Shown one piece after another: positions 33,875-42,840 of a DNA stretch of 64,000 nucleotides. The translations under genes and the position numbers were made by a program. This DNA is from Dyadobacter fanqingshengii (GTDB taxonomy: Bacteria; Bacteroidota; Bacteroidia; Cytophagales; Spirosomataceae). The stretch lies in contig NZ_CP098806.1 in assembly GCF_023822005.2 (NCBI RefSeq), forward strand, positions 372,001-436,000, written 5' to 3'. The notes below the pieces were generated by a model, which had not been told where the DNA came from, searched no databases, and saw nothing but the letters and a program-made list of their open reading frames with translations. Within the stretch, counting starts at the first letter, position 1. Each line of letters opens with the position of its first letter.

Positions 33875-34507
33875 ATGCAGGAAAAAAGCATTATTCAAAT
33901 CATTAAGGAAGGGGAGGGGCTGACGACCGAGTTCAAAAGGACAATCGACAGCGCATTTAAAATCGCTAAAACCATTGTCTCTTTTGCTAACACGTCGGGC
34001 GGCAGTCTGCTGGTCGGGATTTCGGATTCAGGGGCGATTCTGGGTGTTGCGTCGGAGCTGGCTGAGCTGAAGAAACTGGAAACAGCAACAGGCAAACTGA
34101 TAGAACCGAAGCTGACTATCAGAATCAAATCAATATTGCTGGACGGAATGAAGGTGATGCAGGTTGATGTTGACGAAAGTTCGGATAAGCCGCATTATGC
34201 TGTGAATGAAAAGGATATGAAGATTATTTATATCCGCGTGAAGGACAAGAGCATTCCTATTCCTAAATTATTGATGCAGGGGGAAACGGATGCAGACCTG
34301 GAAAAACTCCTCACATCCCGCCACATAAAAACATTGATAGCCTATCTCAGGGAACAGGATTCAGTAACGGCCAAGGTTTTTTCCCGCATCATTAATATTT
34401 CAGAAAAACGGGCCGAGAGAATGTTGCACGATCTGGCAGAGAAACAGGTGCTGCTGAAAATTTCCCGGAACAAGCCCGAAGCATTCAGTTTGAAATATGC
34501 CAAATAA
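33875..34507 (+). CDS. AlbA_2/Schlafen-type DNA-binding or ATP-binding protein
   Basis: 210 residues. The N-terminal domain (about 1-125) has the AlbA_2 hallmark TEFKRTIDSAFKIAKTIVSFANTSGGSLLVGISDSGAILGV. The C-terminal part (about 145-205) looks like a winged helix. Proteins of this type are annotated as transcriptional regulators or ATP-binding proteins, and some act in defence; none of this can be decided here. It starts at the base after the dprA stop codon, so the two are very likely translated from one mRNA. A link to DNA uptake is inference. Confidence 0.8.
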   Translation: MQEKSIIQIIKEGEGLTTEFKRTIDSAFKIAKTIVSFANTSGGSLLVGISDSGAILGVASELAELKKLETATGKLIEPKLTIRIKSILLDGMKVMQVDVDESSDKPHYAVNEKDMKIIYIRVKDKSIPIPKLLMQGETDADLEKLLTSRHIKTLIAYLREQDSVTAKVFSRIINISEKRAERMLHDLAEKQVLLKISRNKPEAFSLKYAK

Positions 34508-34510
34508 AAA

Positions 34511-34545
34511 AGCTGAAAGCCAAACATTTCGTCTGACTTTCAGCT
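34511..34545 (-). terminator. Terminator of the SlyD-like gene
   Basis: Arms AGCTGAAAG and CTTTCAGCT, 17-nt loop. On the minus strand it is followed by TTTTTT. On the plus strand no T-run follows, so it mainly serves the minus-strand gene. Confidence 0.7.
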
Positions 34546-34574
34546 CTAACTTATAAACACTATATCCCGAACTT

Positions 34575-35003
34575 CTAGTTAATCCCAACCAGTTCCAATT
34601 CAAAAATCAGATCCTGACCTGCCAATGGGTGATTCGCATCCAGGATAACATGTTGCTCCGTAACTTCTTTCACAACAACAGGAATAACCTGTCCGCCGTC
34701 CTGATGCATATTAAGCGTTCCGCCTACCTCCAAAGGAATGTCGGCTGGAATTTGTGAGCGTTCGAAATTGATAACCATATCCTCGTTCACAGGGCCATAA
34801 GCTTCTGCATTTGGAATGTGAATAGTCTTTTTATCACCGATTTCCATGCCTGTAACGCCATCATCAAAACCTTTGATAACTTGGCCGCTTCCCAGCTTGA
34901 AATTTAACGGATCACGTCCTTCCGAAGAATCAAAAAGTTGTCCGTCTGTCAGAGTCCCTTTGTAATGGACCTGCACATTGTCACCTGCCTGCGCCTGCTT
35001 CAT
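34575..35003 (-). CDS. slyD: FKBP-type peptidyl-prolyl isomerase, SlyD-like
   Basis: 142 residues. The FKBP core VQVHYKGTLTDGQLFDSS and LGSGQVIKGFDDGVTGMEIGDKK is interrupted by an insert-in-flap region (about 75-125), the SlyD arrangement. The C-terminus ANHPLAGQDLIFELELVGI closes the fold. It catalyses cis-trans isomerisation of proline bonds and acts as a chaperone in the cytoplasm. The His-rich metal-binding tail of E. coli SlyD is absent. Confidence 0.92.
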   Translation of the reverse strand: MKQAQAGDNVQVHYKGTLTDGQLFDSSEGRDPLNFKLGSGQVIKGFDDGVTGMEIGDKKTIHIPNAEAYGPVNEDMVINFERSQIPADIPLEVGGTLNMHQDGGQVIPVVVKEVTEQHVILDANHPLAGQDLIFELELVGIN

Positions 35004-35074
35004 CTTGTAAATACTTAAATGGTTAAAAATGCCTTACTAACAGCGCAAAATAAACTGCTTTCGGATTGATAAAA

Positions 35075-36550
35075 TTAATATGCCCGGGCAAAAACCACTC
35101 TTCCTGCCGAAGGCTTTCCTGAGTAAATACAAACACCCGATTCCTGCTCCTGATTCAAAGGAATGCAGCGAATGGTGGCCTTTGTTTCTTCTTTGATCTT
35201 TTCCTCGGTTTCCGATGTCCCGTCCCAGTGTGCGAGGATGAACCCACCTTTGGAATCGAGCAATTGATTGAACTCCTCAAAGGAATCCACTTTCGTTGTG
35301 TTCTCGTCGCGGAACGCCAGTGCCTTGTTGTAAATAGATTCCTGGATGTTGTCCAGCAATGTTTGTATAAACTCGGCTATGCCTTCCAAGGAAACGGTTT
35401 CCTTCGTTTTTGTATCTCTGCGTGCAACCTCCACTGTTCCGTTTTCCAGATCGCGTGCGCCCATAGCAAGCCGAACGGGAACGCCTTTCAGTTCATATTC
35501 GGCAAATTTATAACCAGGTTTGTATGCATCACTGTTGTCAAATTTCACACTGATCCCCAGTTTTTTAAGTGCTTTGGAAATCTCCGTTGCTTTTTCTGAA
35601 ATTAAATTTAATTGTTCCTCATTTTTATAAATTGGAACGATCACAACCTGGATAGGCGCCAGTTTCGGAGGCAAAACCAATCCGGCATCATCCGAATGCG
35701 CCATGATCAATGCGCCCATTAACCGCGTGCTTACACCCCAGGAAGTTCCCCAGACATATTCCAGTTTGCCGTCCTTGTCCTGGAATTTCACATCGAATGC
35801 ATTGGCAAAGTTTTGTCCTAAAAAGTGCGACGTTCCAGCTTGCAATGCCTTTCCGTCCTGCATTAATGCTTCAATGCAATAGGTGTTAACAGCACCTGCA
35901 AACCGCTCATTTGCCGTTTTTACCCCTTTTACAACCGGAAGTGCCATCCATTCTTCCGCGAATTGCGCATAGATATTGAGCATTTGTTCGGTCTCAGCAA
36001 CGGCTTCGGCTGAGGTTGAATGCGCCGTATGTCCTTCCTGCCACAAGAATTCAGTGGTCCGCAAAAAAAGCCGCGTACGCATTTCCCAGCGCACCACATT
36101 TGCCCATTGGTTAATCAGCAGAGGCAGGTCGCGGTAAGATTGGATCCAGTTCTTATATGTGCTCCAAATCACCGTTTCCGACGTGGGGCGAACGATCAGT
36201 TCTTCTTCCAGTTTCGCATCCGGATCCACGATGACTCCTTTTCCATCGGGATCGTTTTTAAGGCGGTAATGTGTCACAACAGCACATTCCTTGGCAAACC
36301 CTTCCACGTGAGAAGCTTCTTTGCTGAGGTATGATTTGGGTATAAAAAGGGGGAAATATGCATTTGTATGCCCTGTTTCCTTAAACATGTCATCCAATGC
36401 GCGCTGCATCTTTTCCCAGATCGAATAGCCATATGGCTTGATTACCATACAGCCTCGCACTGCGGAATTTTCGGCCAGATCGGCCCTTTTTACTAACTCA
36501 TTGTACCATTCGGAGTAATTTTCACTTCGGGTTGGTAAGGCTTTACTCAT
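35075..36550 (-). CDS. proS: Prolyl-tRNA synthetase (archaeal/eukaryotic-type, no insertion editing domain)
   Basis: 491 residues from ATG 36550; the longer frame to 36619 is rejected because the conserved sequence begins at [20 protein letters not shown]. Motif 2 ([23 protein letters not shown]) and motif 3 ([28 protein letters not shown]) are present, followed by an anticodon-binding domain. The length and tail fit the type 3 enzyme without the bacterial editing insert, common in Bacteroidota. It charges tRNA-Pro. Confidence 0.95.
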   Translation of the reverse strand: MSKALPTRSENYSEWYNELVKRADLAENSAVRGCMVIKPYGYSIWEKMQRALDDMFKETGHTNAYFPLFIPKSYLSKEASHVEGFAKECAVVTHYRLKNDPDGKGVIVDPDAKLEEELIVRPTSETVIWSTYKNWIQSYRDLPLLINQWANVVRWEMRTRLFLRTTEFLWQEGHTAHSTSAEAVAETEQMLNIYAQFAEEWMALPVVKGVKTANERFAGAVNTYCIEALMQDGKALQAGTSHFLGQNFANAFDVKFQDKDGKLEYVWGTSWGVSTRLMGALIMAHSDDAGLVLPPKLAPIQVVIVPIYKNEEQLNLISEKATEISKALKKLGISVKFDNSDAYKPGYKFAEYELKGVPVRLAMGARDLENGTVEVARRDTKTKETVSLEGIAEFIQTLLDNIQESIYNKALAFRDENTTKVDSFEEFNQLLDSKGGFILAHWDGTSETEEKIKEETKATIRCIPLNQEQESGVCIYSGKPSAGRVVFARAY

Positions 36551-36731
36551 TATTAGGATTATTTGATAAATGAAAAGGAGTATATCGTTATGCTCATCCT
36601 GTTTTTTCAAGAGTTGCAAAGATAGTTTTTTATGTTAACTTTGGAATTAATGTATTGTAACGGACGTTTACTTAGTAATTAGGAACGGATTTTTATATAT
36701 ATTAGCAACAAACTTTTAATCCTTAAAAGCC

Positions 36732-38006
36732 ATGACGATGATCAATAAAGCAAAATATCTTTCTTTGCTAGTGTTGCTGGGAGCTTGGGGATGTACCACA
36801 AATCAATATGTTTCACGATCAGGCGGATATGATGACCTCTACGGTAATAACACCGGCCCTGGCGTTGTGAGTGGAGACCAGGGTGCAGATCAAGATCTTT
36901 CCCGCTCAGACAATCCCGACTATGCCTACACAGGCAATGCGGGTGAGGGAACAAGTGATTACTATGATGAATCCTATCTCTCTTCACGTAGCGTAAACCG
37001 CGCACTCTCGCCAGATCCTGGCTATAATGCAGGTTTTGCAGACGGTTACAATCGCGGAGCAACGGCATTTAACAATCCTTACGGATTTGGCGGACTTGGT
37101 TCTTACTGGCCGGGAAGCATGATGAATGTTGGCTTCCAGTTCGGTTACGGCAGAATTCGCCCTTACATGGGATTTGGAATGGGTGCGATGGGCTATGGAA
37201 TGGGTTCGATGCTGGGCTATTCGCCTTGGGGCATGAACAGCATGTACGGATTTGGTTATGATCCATTCGGATACAACGGATTCGGCTACTCTCCATGGGG
37301 GTACAACAGCATGTACGGTTACGGGTATGACAGCTTTTACGGAGGCGGTTATGGCTACAATCCATGGGCTTACAGCCGTCCGGTGGTGGTTGTTAACAAC
37401 TACGAAAGCAGAGGTTTGACAAGAACAGCAGGTCCGCGTGTTGCTACTGGAAGCAGCTCAAGAAGCAATGGCCGCACAAGCAGCAATGGAAATTACGTAG
37501 GTTCACCACGCAATGCATCTGGCAACAGATCGGGCAGAAGTGCAGCTAACAGCACGATTTCAGCAAATGATACTTACGCTTCTCCACGCTCTTCGAGATC
37601 TGGTAACAGAACTGGTGTTGCGGAAGCAGGTAACAGAACAGCAGCAGGATCTTCTTACAGCAGAGGCGGCGGTGAAGGAAACAATGTATATTACTCGCGT
37701 CCTCGCGCAGCAAGCGGAAGCAATTATTCTTCTGATGGCGTGACTTCCGGTAATTACACTTCGCCAAGATCTTCCAGAGGTTCAGGAAACAGTTCATACA
37801 CTGCACCTAGCAGAAGCCAGTCTGACTACACAGCTCCTACAAGAAGTTACTCACAACCGAGCAGAAGCGAGTCGTACAGTGCTCCTCAGAGAACATACAG
37901 TCAGCCGACTTATAGCGCACCATCCAGAAGTTACAGTGCTCCTGCGAGCAGTGGAGGCGGCGGTGGTGGCGGAGCAACCCGCTCTTCTTCAAGAGGACCG
38001 AGATAA
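36732..38006 (+). CDS. Gly/Tyr/Ser-rich low-complexity envelope protein (putative lipoprotein)
   Basis: 424 residues; I do not recognise the family. A short signal sequence ends in LLGAWGC, so Cys21 may be lipidated, although the lipobox is imperfect. Residues about 115-215 are a Gly-Tyr-Phe-rich array with loose repeats (SPWGMNSMYGFGYDPFGYNG, then SPWGYNSMYGYGYDSF). The last 200 residues are Ser/Arg/Asn/Tyr-rich with repeated YSAP, SRSYS and SPRSSR motifs and a Gly7 stretch. This composition suggests an extended, perhaps self-associating surface protein. It has its own terminator. Confidence 0.7.
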   Translation: MTMINKAKYLSLLVLLGAWGCTTNQYVSRSGGYDDLYGNNTGPGVVSGDQGADQDLSRSDNPDYAYTGNAGEGTSDYYDESYLSSRSVNRALSPDPGYNAGFADGYNRGATAFNNPYGFGGLGSYWPGSMMNVGFQFGYGRIRPYMGFGMGAMGYGMGSMLGYSPWGMNSMYGFGYDPFGYNGFGYSPWGYNSMYGYGYDSFYGGGYGYNPWAYSRPVVVVNNYESRGLTRTAGPRVATGSSSRSNGRTSSNGNYVGSPRNASGNRSGRSAANSTISANDTYASPRSSRSGNRTGVAEAGNRTAAGSSYSRGGGEGNNVYYSRPRAASGSNYSSDGVTSGNYTSPRSSRGSGNSSYTAPSRSQSDYTAPTRSYSQPSRSESYSAPQRTYSQPTYSAPSRSYSAPASSGGGGGGGATRSSSRGPR

Positions 38007-38035
38007 TAGGCTTAAATGCGCTTAAAATGAATTTC

Positions 38036-38069
38036 AAACCCTGCAAGATGTCATAATTTTGCAGGGTTT
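38036..38069 (+). terminator. Terminator of the Gly/Tyr-rich gene
   Basis: 11-bp stem AAACCCTGCAA/TTGCAGGGTTT with a 12-nt loop, followed by a T-rich stretch. Confidence 0.8.
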
Positions 38070-38118
38070 TCGTTTACTTAGTATCCGAAATAACCCGTGG
38101 CATTTCTTTATTTGAAAC

Positions 38119-39675
38119 ATGAATAAACCGATTCTATGGAGCGCTGTTTTATGTGCGCTTTTAACTTCCTCAACATCCTATGCCCAGTACGCGACAGACG
38201 CGCTACGATATTCAGAAAGTGACCAGACCGGGTCGGCCCGATTTCAGGCTTTGGGCGGTAACCACGCATCATTAGGCGGAGACCCCAGTTCCATACACGG
38301 GAACCCGGCCGGACTGGGATTTTATAACCGATCCGAATTTACATTCAGTCCCGGAGTGACGCCTTCAAATACCAAAACCAGTTATTTCGGAGACAACAAT
38401 TCAGCCAGTAAAGGCAATCTGAATATTGCACAGGCTTCACTTGTCCTGACAAGCCAGCCTGGATTTCAACGCAAATGGAAACGCTCCTCACTTGGTATCT
38501 CTTTTTCCAGGCAGCAATCATTCCGCGATCATTATACATTCACTGGATTAAATGACAGGAGTGCATTCGTGGATAAGGTTGCTGAGGATGCCAGCCTGGA
38601 CGGCGGCATTTCAACACAACAGCTTGAAGCTGACTTTGAAGGCAGCGTATCCAATGGAGGGCCCGTGGCTTACTCGCTGCCCGCGGCTTATTACCAGATG
38701 TATTTGATTAACCCGACTTCAAACAGCGGTCCGCCTTACAATGCGCTTGACAGAAATAGCGTGGTGGATCAATTCGGAACTTACACTGCAACTGGCGCAA
38801 ATACACAATGGACGATCGCGTATGCGGGGAATTATAACGACAAACTTTACATCGGTGCGAATTTCGGTTTCAGCAGGTTGCGTTATTCCTATGACCGCAC
38901 ACTGCGAGACAATTATGTAGACAGTCCTGAATTGATCTACACCCAACAAAACGAAGCATTAACTGTAACAGGCAATGGGATCAATTTTGCACTGGGTGTT
39001 ATTTACAAATTCAATCCTATATTTCAAATGGGCGGTGTGATAACGAGTCCGACATTCAGCTCCATTAAGGAAACATTCACACAGAATGTCAATGCAGAAT
39101 ATGTGGATAATCTCGTTACTGGCCCCGACGGCACATTAATCCAGCCTCCCTATTTGAACTTGCCTATTGCGCCAAATGATTTTGTGTATTCACTCAGAAG
39201 TCCGTTAAAAGCAAATGTTGGGGCAACCCTTTTTATTCAGGATAGAGGTTTTATAACCGGTTCTATTGAATATCGGGATTACAGCGTAATGGGCGTGCGT
39301 ACAAGTTATCTGAGCAGTACAGATAACAGTGCCTTCAAATCCAATACAAAAGCAGAAATTAAAGACACATTCCGCAGCTCTTATAATTTCAGATTAGGCG
39401 GTGAATTCCGGGCCAATTTGTTCCGTGCAAGGCTTGGTGCAGCTTACATTGGAGATCCTTATAATGACAATGCTGGGATAAAAAGAGATAAGCTGCTTTT
39501 TTCAGCCGGCGTAGGCGTTCGGAAAGGTCGGTTCTTTGGAGACCTGAGTGGAACGATGAGTACATTCAAATCCATTTACACACCGTATATCTTAAACAAC
39601 CCGGATAATTATGCATCCGTCGAAGTGACGCACAGACCGGTTAATGTGGTGATGACTTTCGGGGTAAATTTTTAA
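38119..39675 (+). CDS. Outer-membrane beta-barrel protein, OmpP1/FadL-like
   Basis: 518 residues. The signal peptide ends in TSYAQ (about 22). ALGGNHASLGGDPSSIHGNPAGLGFY is the hallmark of the OmpP1/FadL/TodX family and related PorV-like barrels in this phylum. Alternating hydrophobic strands continue to the C-terminus, which ends in Phe. Family members transport hydrophobic compounds across the outer membrane. Specificity is unknown. The convergent aroK gene ends 8 bp away. Confidence 0.82.
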   Translation: MNKPILWSAVLCALLTSSTSYAQYATDALRYSESDQTGSARFQALGGNHASLGGDPSSIHGNPAGLGFYNRSEFTFSPGVTPSNTKTSYFGDNNSASKGNLNIAQASLVLTSQPGFQRKWKRSSLGISFSRQQSFRDHYTFTGLNDRSAFVDKVAEDASLDGGISTQQLEADFEGSVSNGGPVAYSLPAAYYQMYLINPTSNSGPPYNALDRNSVVDQFGTYTATGANTQWTIAYAGNYNDKLYIGANFGFSRLRYSYDRTLRDNYVDSPELIYTQQNEALTVTGNGINFALGVIYKFNPIFQMGGVITSPTFSSIKETFTQNVNAEYVDNLVTGPDGTLIQPPYLNLPIAPNDFVYSLRSPLKANVGATLFIQDRGFITGSIEYRDYSVMGVRTSYLSSTDNSAFKSNTKAEIKDTFRSSYNFRLGGEFRANLFRARLGAAYIGDPYNDNAGIKRDKLLFSAGVGVRKGRFFGDLSGTMSTFKSIYTPYILNNPDNYASVEVTHRPVNVVMTFGVNF

Positions 39676-39683
39676 CACGTTTT

Positions 39684-40187
39684 TTATAACAGTGGGTGAA
39701 GTATTTCCAGTAAATGACTGGCTTCAACCTCGCCTTTGATCACAATGTCTGCCTGGTTATAAAATGGCAGTCGTTCGCTGATTTTGCTTTGTAATGTTTC
39801 TTCAAGAGACGCTGCTCCTGAGAGGATAGGGCGGTCGTCTTTGCCGTGGCTGCGGATCCTTTTGGCAAGATTAGCGGCGGGAACATCCAGGAAAACGCTA
39901 ATACCCATTTCCTTGATAAAAGACATATTATCATGAAAACAAGGTGTGCCGCCGCCGGATGCCAGCACAATGCCTTGCTGTAAGCCCTGCTCTTTTAGCA
40001 GACGGCTCTCCACTTCACGGAAATAATGTTCACCCTTTTGGGCAAATAAGGTTGGAATGTCACTTTGCTGGTCTTTCTCAATTAACTTATCCAAGTCAAC
40101 AAATTTGTAATTAAGCAGCCTTGCCAGCTTTTTACCCAATGTCGATTTGCCGGACGACATCATACCGACTAATATGACATTCTTCAT
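39684..40187 (-). CDS. aroK: Shikimate kinase
   Basis: 167 residues. The P-loop is GMMSSGKST (about 8-16), the shikimate-binding DLDKLIEKD lies near 32, and SGGGTPC near 78. The lid Arg region SHGKDDRPIL follows. It phosphorylates shikimate in the pathway to chorismate and aromatic amino acids. It ends 5 bp before the next co-directional gene starts upstream, so it is likely part of a transcript with the DoxX/MauE protein. Confidence 0.94.
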   Translation of the reverse strand: MKNVILVGMMSSGKSTLGKKLARLLNYKFVDLDKLIEKDQQSDIPTLFAQKGEHYFREVESRLLKEQGLQQGIVLASGGGTPCFHDNMSFIKEMGISVFLDVPAANLAKRIRSHGKDDRPILSGAASLEETLQSKISERLPFYNQADIVIKGEVEASHLLEILHPLL

Positions 40188-40192
40188 GCTTT

Positions 40193-41284
40193 TTATTTTA
40201 CCAATTCAATTACTTCTGCTGCTTCCGGCGTGTCATTATAATGCCATTTCCCCTTCACAACGCCGTCTTTCAAGAGCCATAAACCGGGATTAGACCTGGA
40301 AATGGTTTTCAGAACCGTTGCATCCACGTAATAATAGGGAGCATTCAGTTGATGTGCCGAAAGGAAGTTTACAATCTCATTACTATTGCCGGACGTCAGA
40401 ACAATGGGCTCCACGCCCTTTGATTTTACGCTATTAATGAGCTTGTTAATGTCTGGCAATGCAGCAGTATTAATATCTGTCAGGTTTTTAATGATCAGGA
40501 AAAGTTTCTTACCTTTAAAAGTCTCCTCAGTATAATCGCCTGCATCGTTCCAGACCTTATAATCCGTAATTTTTGGTTTTGCATCCTCATTCAGGACGAC
40601 CATTTCCTTGAAAACCAATGTGGTATCACTCGGATATTTTTCAAACTCCACTTCTTTCCCGCCCTTATCAAAAATATACAGATAGCGCAACGGCTCGGAA
40701 GGTTTTAATTGAGCCGGAATACTGGCGCCAACGCGGTAGGGAAGTAAGTCGAGTATTGGCAGATGTCGCAATGCGTAAACGGCAATGCCCAGGGAGGCGA
40801 CGGTTGAAATAACGACAATAATGCCGGTGGGCAATGCTTTGAATTTCTTTCGGTAAAAAACGATGATCAGGATCAGCGCGAGCAGGAAAATGTCCTTTCC
40901 AAATGAAGTCCAGGGCGTAAGCTTAATCGCCGCCCCGAAGCATCCGCAATCCGTAACTTTATTAAAATAAGCAGAATAGAATGTCAGGAATGTAAAAAAG
41001 GTAATGATCAGCAGGAGCGACCAGGCTACTGTCCTGGGTTTGTATCCGACCAGCAATGCTATGCCTAAAACCACTTCCGCTGTACAAAGAAACACCGAAA
41101 AGTAAAGCGCGAGCGGAACAAGCGCCATGAAAAAATCGTGAAATTGGGGCAGGTCTGTTGCAAAAACCTCGAAATACTCTTCCAGTTTATATTGGGTCCC
41201 GACGGGGTCATTGAGCTTGATCAGCCCTGAAAAAATAAAGAGTAAGCCAACAATGACGCGTGCGATCTGAGCAAGGATTTTCAT
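40193..41284 (-). CDS. DoxX/MauE-type membrane protein with thioredoxin-like tail (BT_3928-like)
   Basis: 363 residues. The N-terminal half has four membrane helices. The stretch LKTVTDCGCFGAAIKLTPWTS type motif (here TDCGCFGAAIKLTPWTSFG) is characteristic of MauE/DoxX relatives. The C-terminal half (about 250-363) looks like a thioredoxin fold but has no CxxC pair. BT_3928-type proteins sit next to DUF1599 and shikimate or triosephosphate isomerase genes in Bacteroidota. A role in periplasmic redox or respiratory chemistry is plausible but unproven. Confidence 0.8.
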   Translation of the reverse strand: MKILAQIARVIVGLLFIFSGLIKLNDPVGTQYKLEEYFEVFATDLPQFHDFFMALVPLALYFSVFLCTAEVVLGIALLVGYKPRTVAWSLLLIITFFTFLTFYSAYFNKVTDCGCFGAAIKLTPWTSFGKDIFLLALILIIVFYRKKFKALPTGIIVVISTVASLGIAVYALRHLPILDLLPYRVGASIPAQLKPSEPLRYLYIFDKGGKEVEFEKYPSDTTLVFKEMVVLNEDAKPKITDYKVWNDAGDYTEETFKGKKLFLIIKNLTDINTAALPDINKLINSVKSKGVEPIVLTSGNSNEIVNFLSAHQLNAPYYYVDATVLKTISRSNPGLWLLKDGVVKGKWHYNDTPEAAEVIELVK

Positions 41285-41323
41285 TTCAAAAATTTTAGGA
41301 ATGCCAGTAACAACGATATCGGA

Positions 41324-41869
41324 TCAATTGGTTTGCAAAGCATTGGATTTGATCAAACAGAAAACGGAATAATTGATAATATCCTGATATCCGGCTTTAA
41401 CTCCTTCGGAAACAAGTGTTAATCCCTGATTATCTTCAATTTGTTTGATCCTTAACAATTTCATGAGAATGATATCCGTCATCGAACTTACACGCATATC
41501 ACGCCAGGCTTCGCCGTAATCATGATTTTTATTAAACAGTAATTCCTTCACTTCGTTCACTTGCTGATTATATAATGCAGTCAGCTCCGTGTCATTAATC
41601 TCCTGCTTCTGCTCGATAGAGGCGATCTGGATCAGTGCCATCACGCAGTAATTGATGATTCCGATGAATTCGGAAGAAACATCTTCGTCTACTTTTTGAA
41701 TGCCTTTTTCCTGAATGGTGCGGATGCGCTGGGCTTTGATGAATATCTGGTCGGTAAGGGAAGGAATGCGTAAAATGCGCCAGGATGTTCCGTAATCTTT
41801 ATTTTTTTTTGCGAAAAGATCTTGGCAATACTGAATGATTTCCTGATATTCCGATTCTGTGGATTTCAC
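41324..41869 (-). CDS. DUF1599 protein with two internal repeats
   Basis: 181 residues built of two copies of the same module: YCQDLFAKKNKDYGTSWRILRIPSLTDQI (about 14-42) and LLFNKNHDYGEAWRDMRVSSMTDIIL (about 112-137). Each carries KNxDYGxxWRxxRxxSxTD. The repeat shows that the gene arose by duplication and fusion. The function of DUF1599 is not known. The conserved charged residues could form a nucleotide or metal site. The start is a GTG. It lies between the MauE-type gene and divergent folP, the usual Bacteroidota context. Confidence 0.88.
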   Translation of the reverse strand: MKSTESEYQEIIQYCQDLFAKKNKDYGTSWRILRIPSLTDQIFIKAQRIRTIQEKGIQKVDEDVSSEFIGIINYCVMALIQIASIEQKQEINDTELTALYNQQVNEVKELLFNKNHDYGEAWRDMRVSSMTDIILMKLLRIKQIEDNQGLTLVSEGVKAGYQDIINYSVFCLIKSNALQTN

Positions 41870-41953
41870 TGCGTAAAATTGGTTTACTGCTTAATAGACA
41901 AGAAAATCAAACGGTTTGATAATCACTTCCTTGTCTGGATTTAACAAGATTTT

Positions 41954-42802
41954 ATGTTGCAAGTTAGCAAAAAAACGCTCAACATCAGGGGCAAACTCCT
42001 TGATCTGTCCTTACCGGCAGTAATGGGAATTCTCAACATTACACCCGATTCATTTTACGAAGGAAGCCGGATGCGGTCTGAGGATGAATTGCTTTCCAAA
42101 GCAGGTCAAATGCTGGCAGAAGGCGCTACAATGATCGATGTTGGCGGATATTCCACGCGGCCCGGAGCCAGGGAAGTGGGGGAGGCCGAGGAGTCGGAGC
42201 GGGTCGAGTCTGCGGTGGTGCCACTGAATAAGAATTTTCCTGAATTGATCATTTCTGTCGATACATTTCGTTCTCAGGTGGCCAAACGGGCAATAGAAAC
42301 AGGTGCGCACATCGTTAATGATGTTTCCGGGGGGAGTTTGGATGATCAGATGTTTGAGGTTGTAAGCAACTTGCGCGTTCCATATGTACTCATGCACATG
42401 CGCGGGACGCCGCAAACAATGAATTCGATGACGGCTTATAATCAGCTTGTTCCGGATATTTTGAAGGATTTGAAAGAGAAAATTGACAGACTGAGAGCGT
42501 TGGGTGTGGCGGATATCATTATGGATCCCGGTTTTGGATTTGCCAAGAATACCGAGCAGAATTTTGAATTAATGCAGCAATTACCTGAATTCAGCTTATT
42601 GGATTGCCCGCTTTTGGTTGGCATCTCCCGCAAAGCAACCATTTATAAAACGCTTGGCATTTTAGCCGGGGAGGCCCTGAATGGCACATCCGTGATGAAC
42701 ACAATGGCTTTGGAGCGAGGTGCTTCCATTATTAGAGTGCACGACGTGAGACCGGCCATGGAGGCGGTAAAACTGTGGCGGGCTGCTTCCAGTGTGAATT
42801 AA
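41954..42802 (+). CDS. folP: Dihydropteroate synthase
   Basis: 282 residues. GILNITPDSFYEGSR (about 25-39) and DVGGYSTRPGA (about 62-72) are the two DHPS signatures, with DPGFGFAKN (about 190) and a SRKATIYK motif. It condenses p-aminobenzoate with the pterin pyrophosphate in folate synthesis and is the sulfonamide target. The diadenylate cyclase gene follows after 38 bp and is probably co-transcribed. Confidence 0.95.
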   Translation: MLQVSKKTLNIRGKLLDLSLPAVMGILNITPDSFYEGSRMRSEDELLSKAGQMLAEGATMIDVGGYSTRPGAREVGEAEESERVESAVVPLNKNFPELIISVDTFRSQVAKRAIETGAHIVNDVSGGSLDDQMFEVVSNLRVPYVLMHMRGTPQTMNSMTAYNQLVPDILKDLKEKIDRLRALGVADIIMDPGFGFAKNTEQNFELMQQLPEFSLLDCPLLVGISRKATIYKTLGILAGEALNGTSVMNTMALERGASIIRVHDVRPAMEAVKLWRAASSVN

Positions 42803-42840
42803 AAATAGTAATTTAGTCGCGAAATAATATTGATTTTCTT

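Noticed and set aside
36299..36314. CACGTG-centred sequence in proS as a possible parS
   Set aside because: Only about 10 of 16 positions match the parS consensus, so it is no better than a chance E-box-like hexamer.
37069..37806. Long minus-strand open frames opposite the Gly/Tyr-rich gene
   Set aside because: They are shadows of biased codon composition. They are rich in Cys, His and Arg, and no signal peptide or domain is visible.
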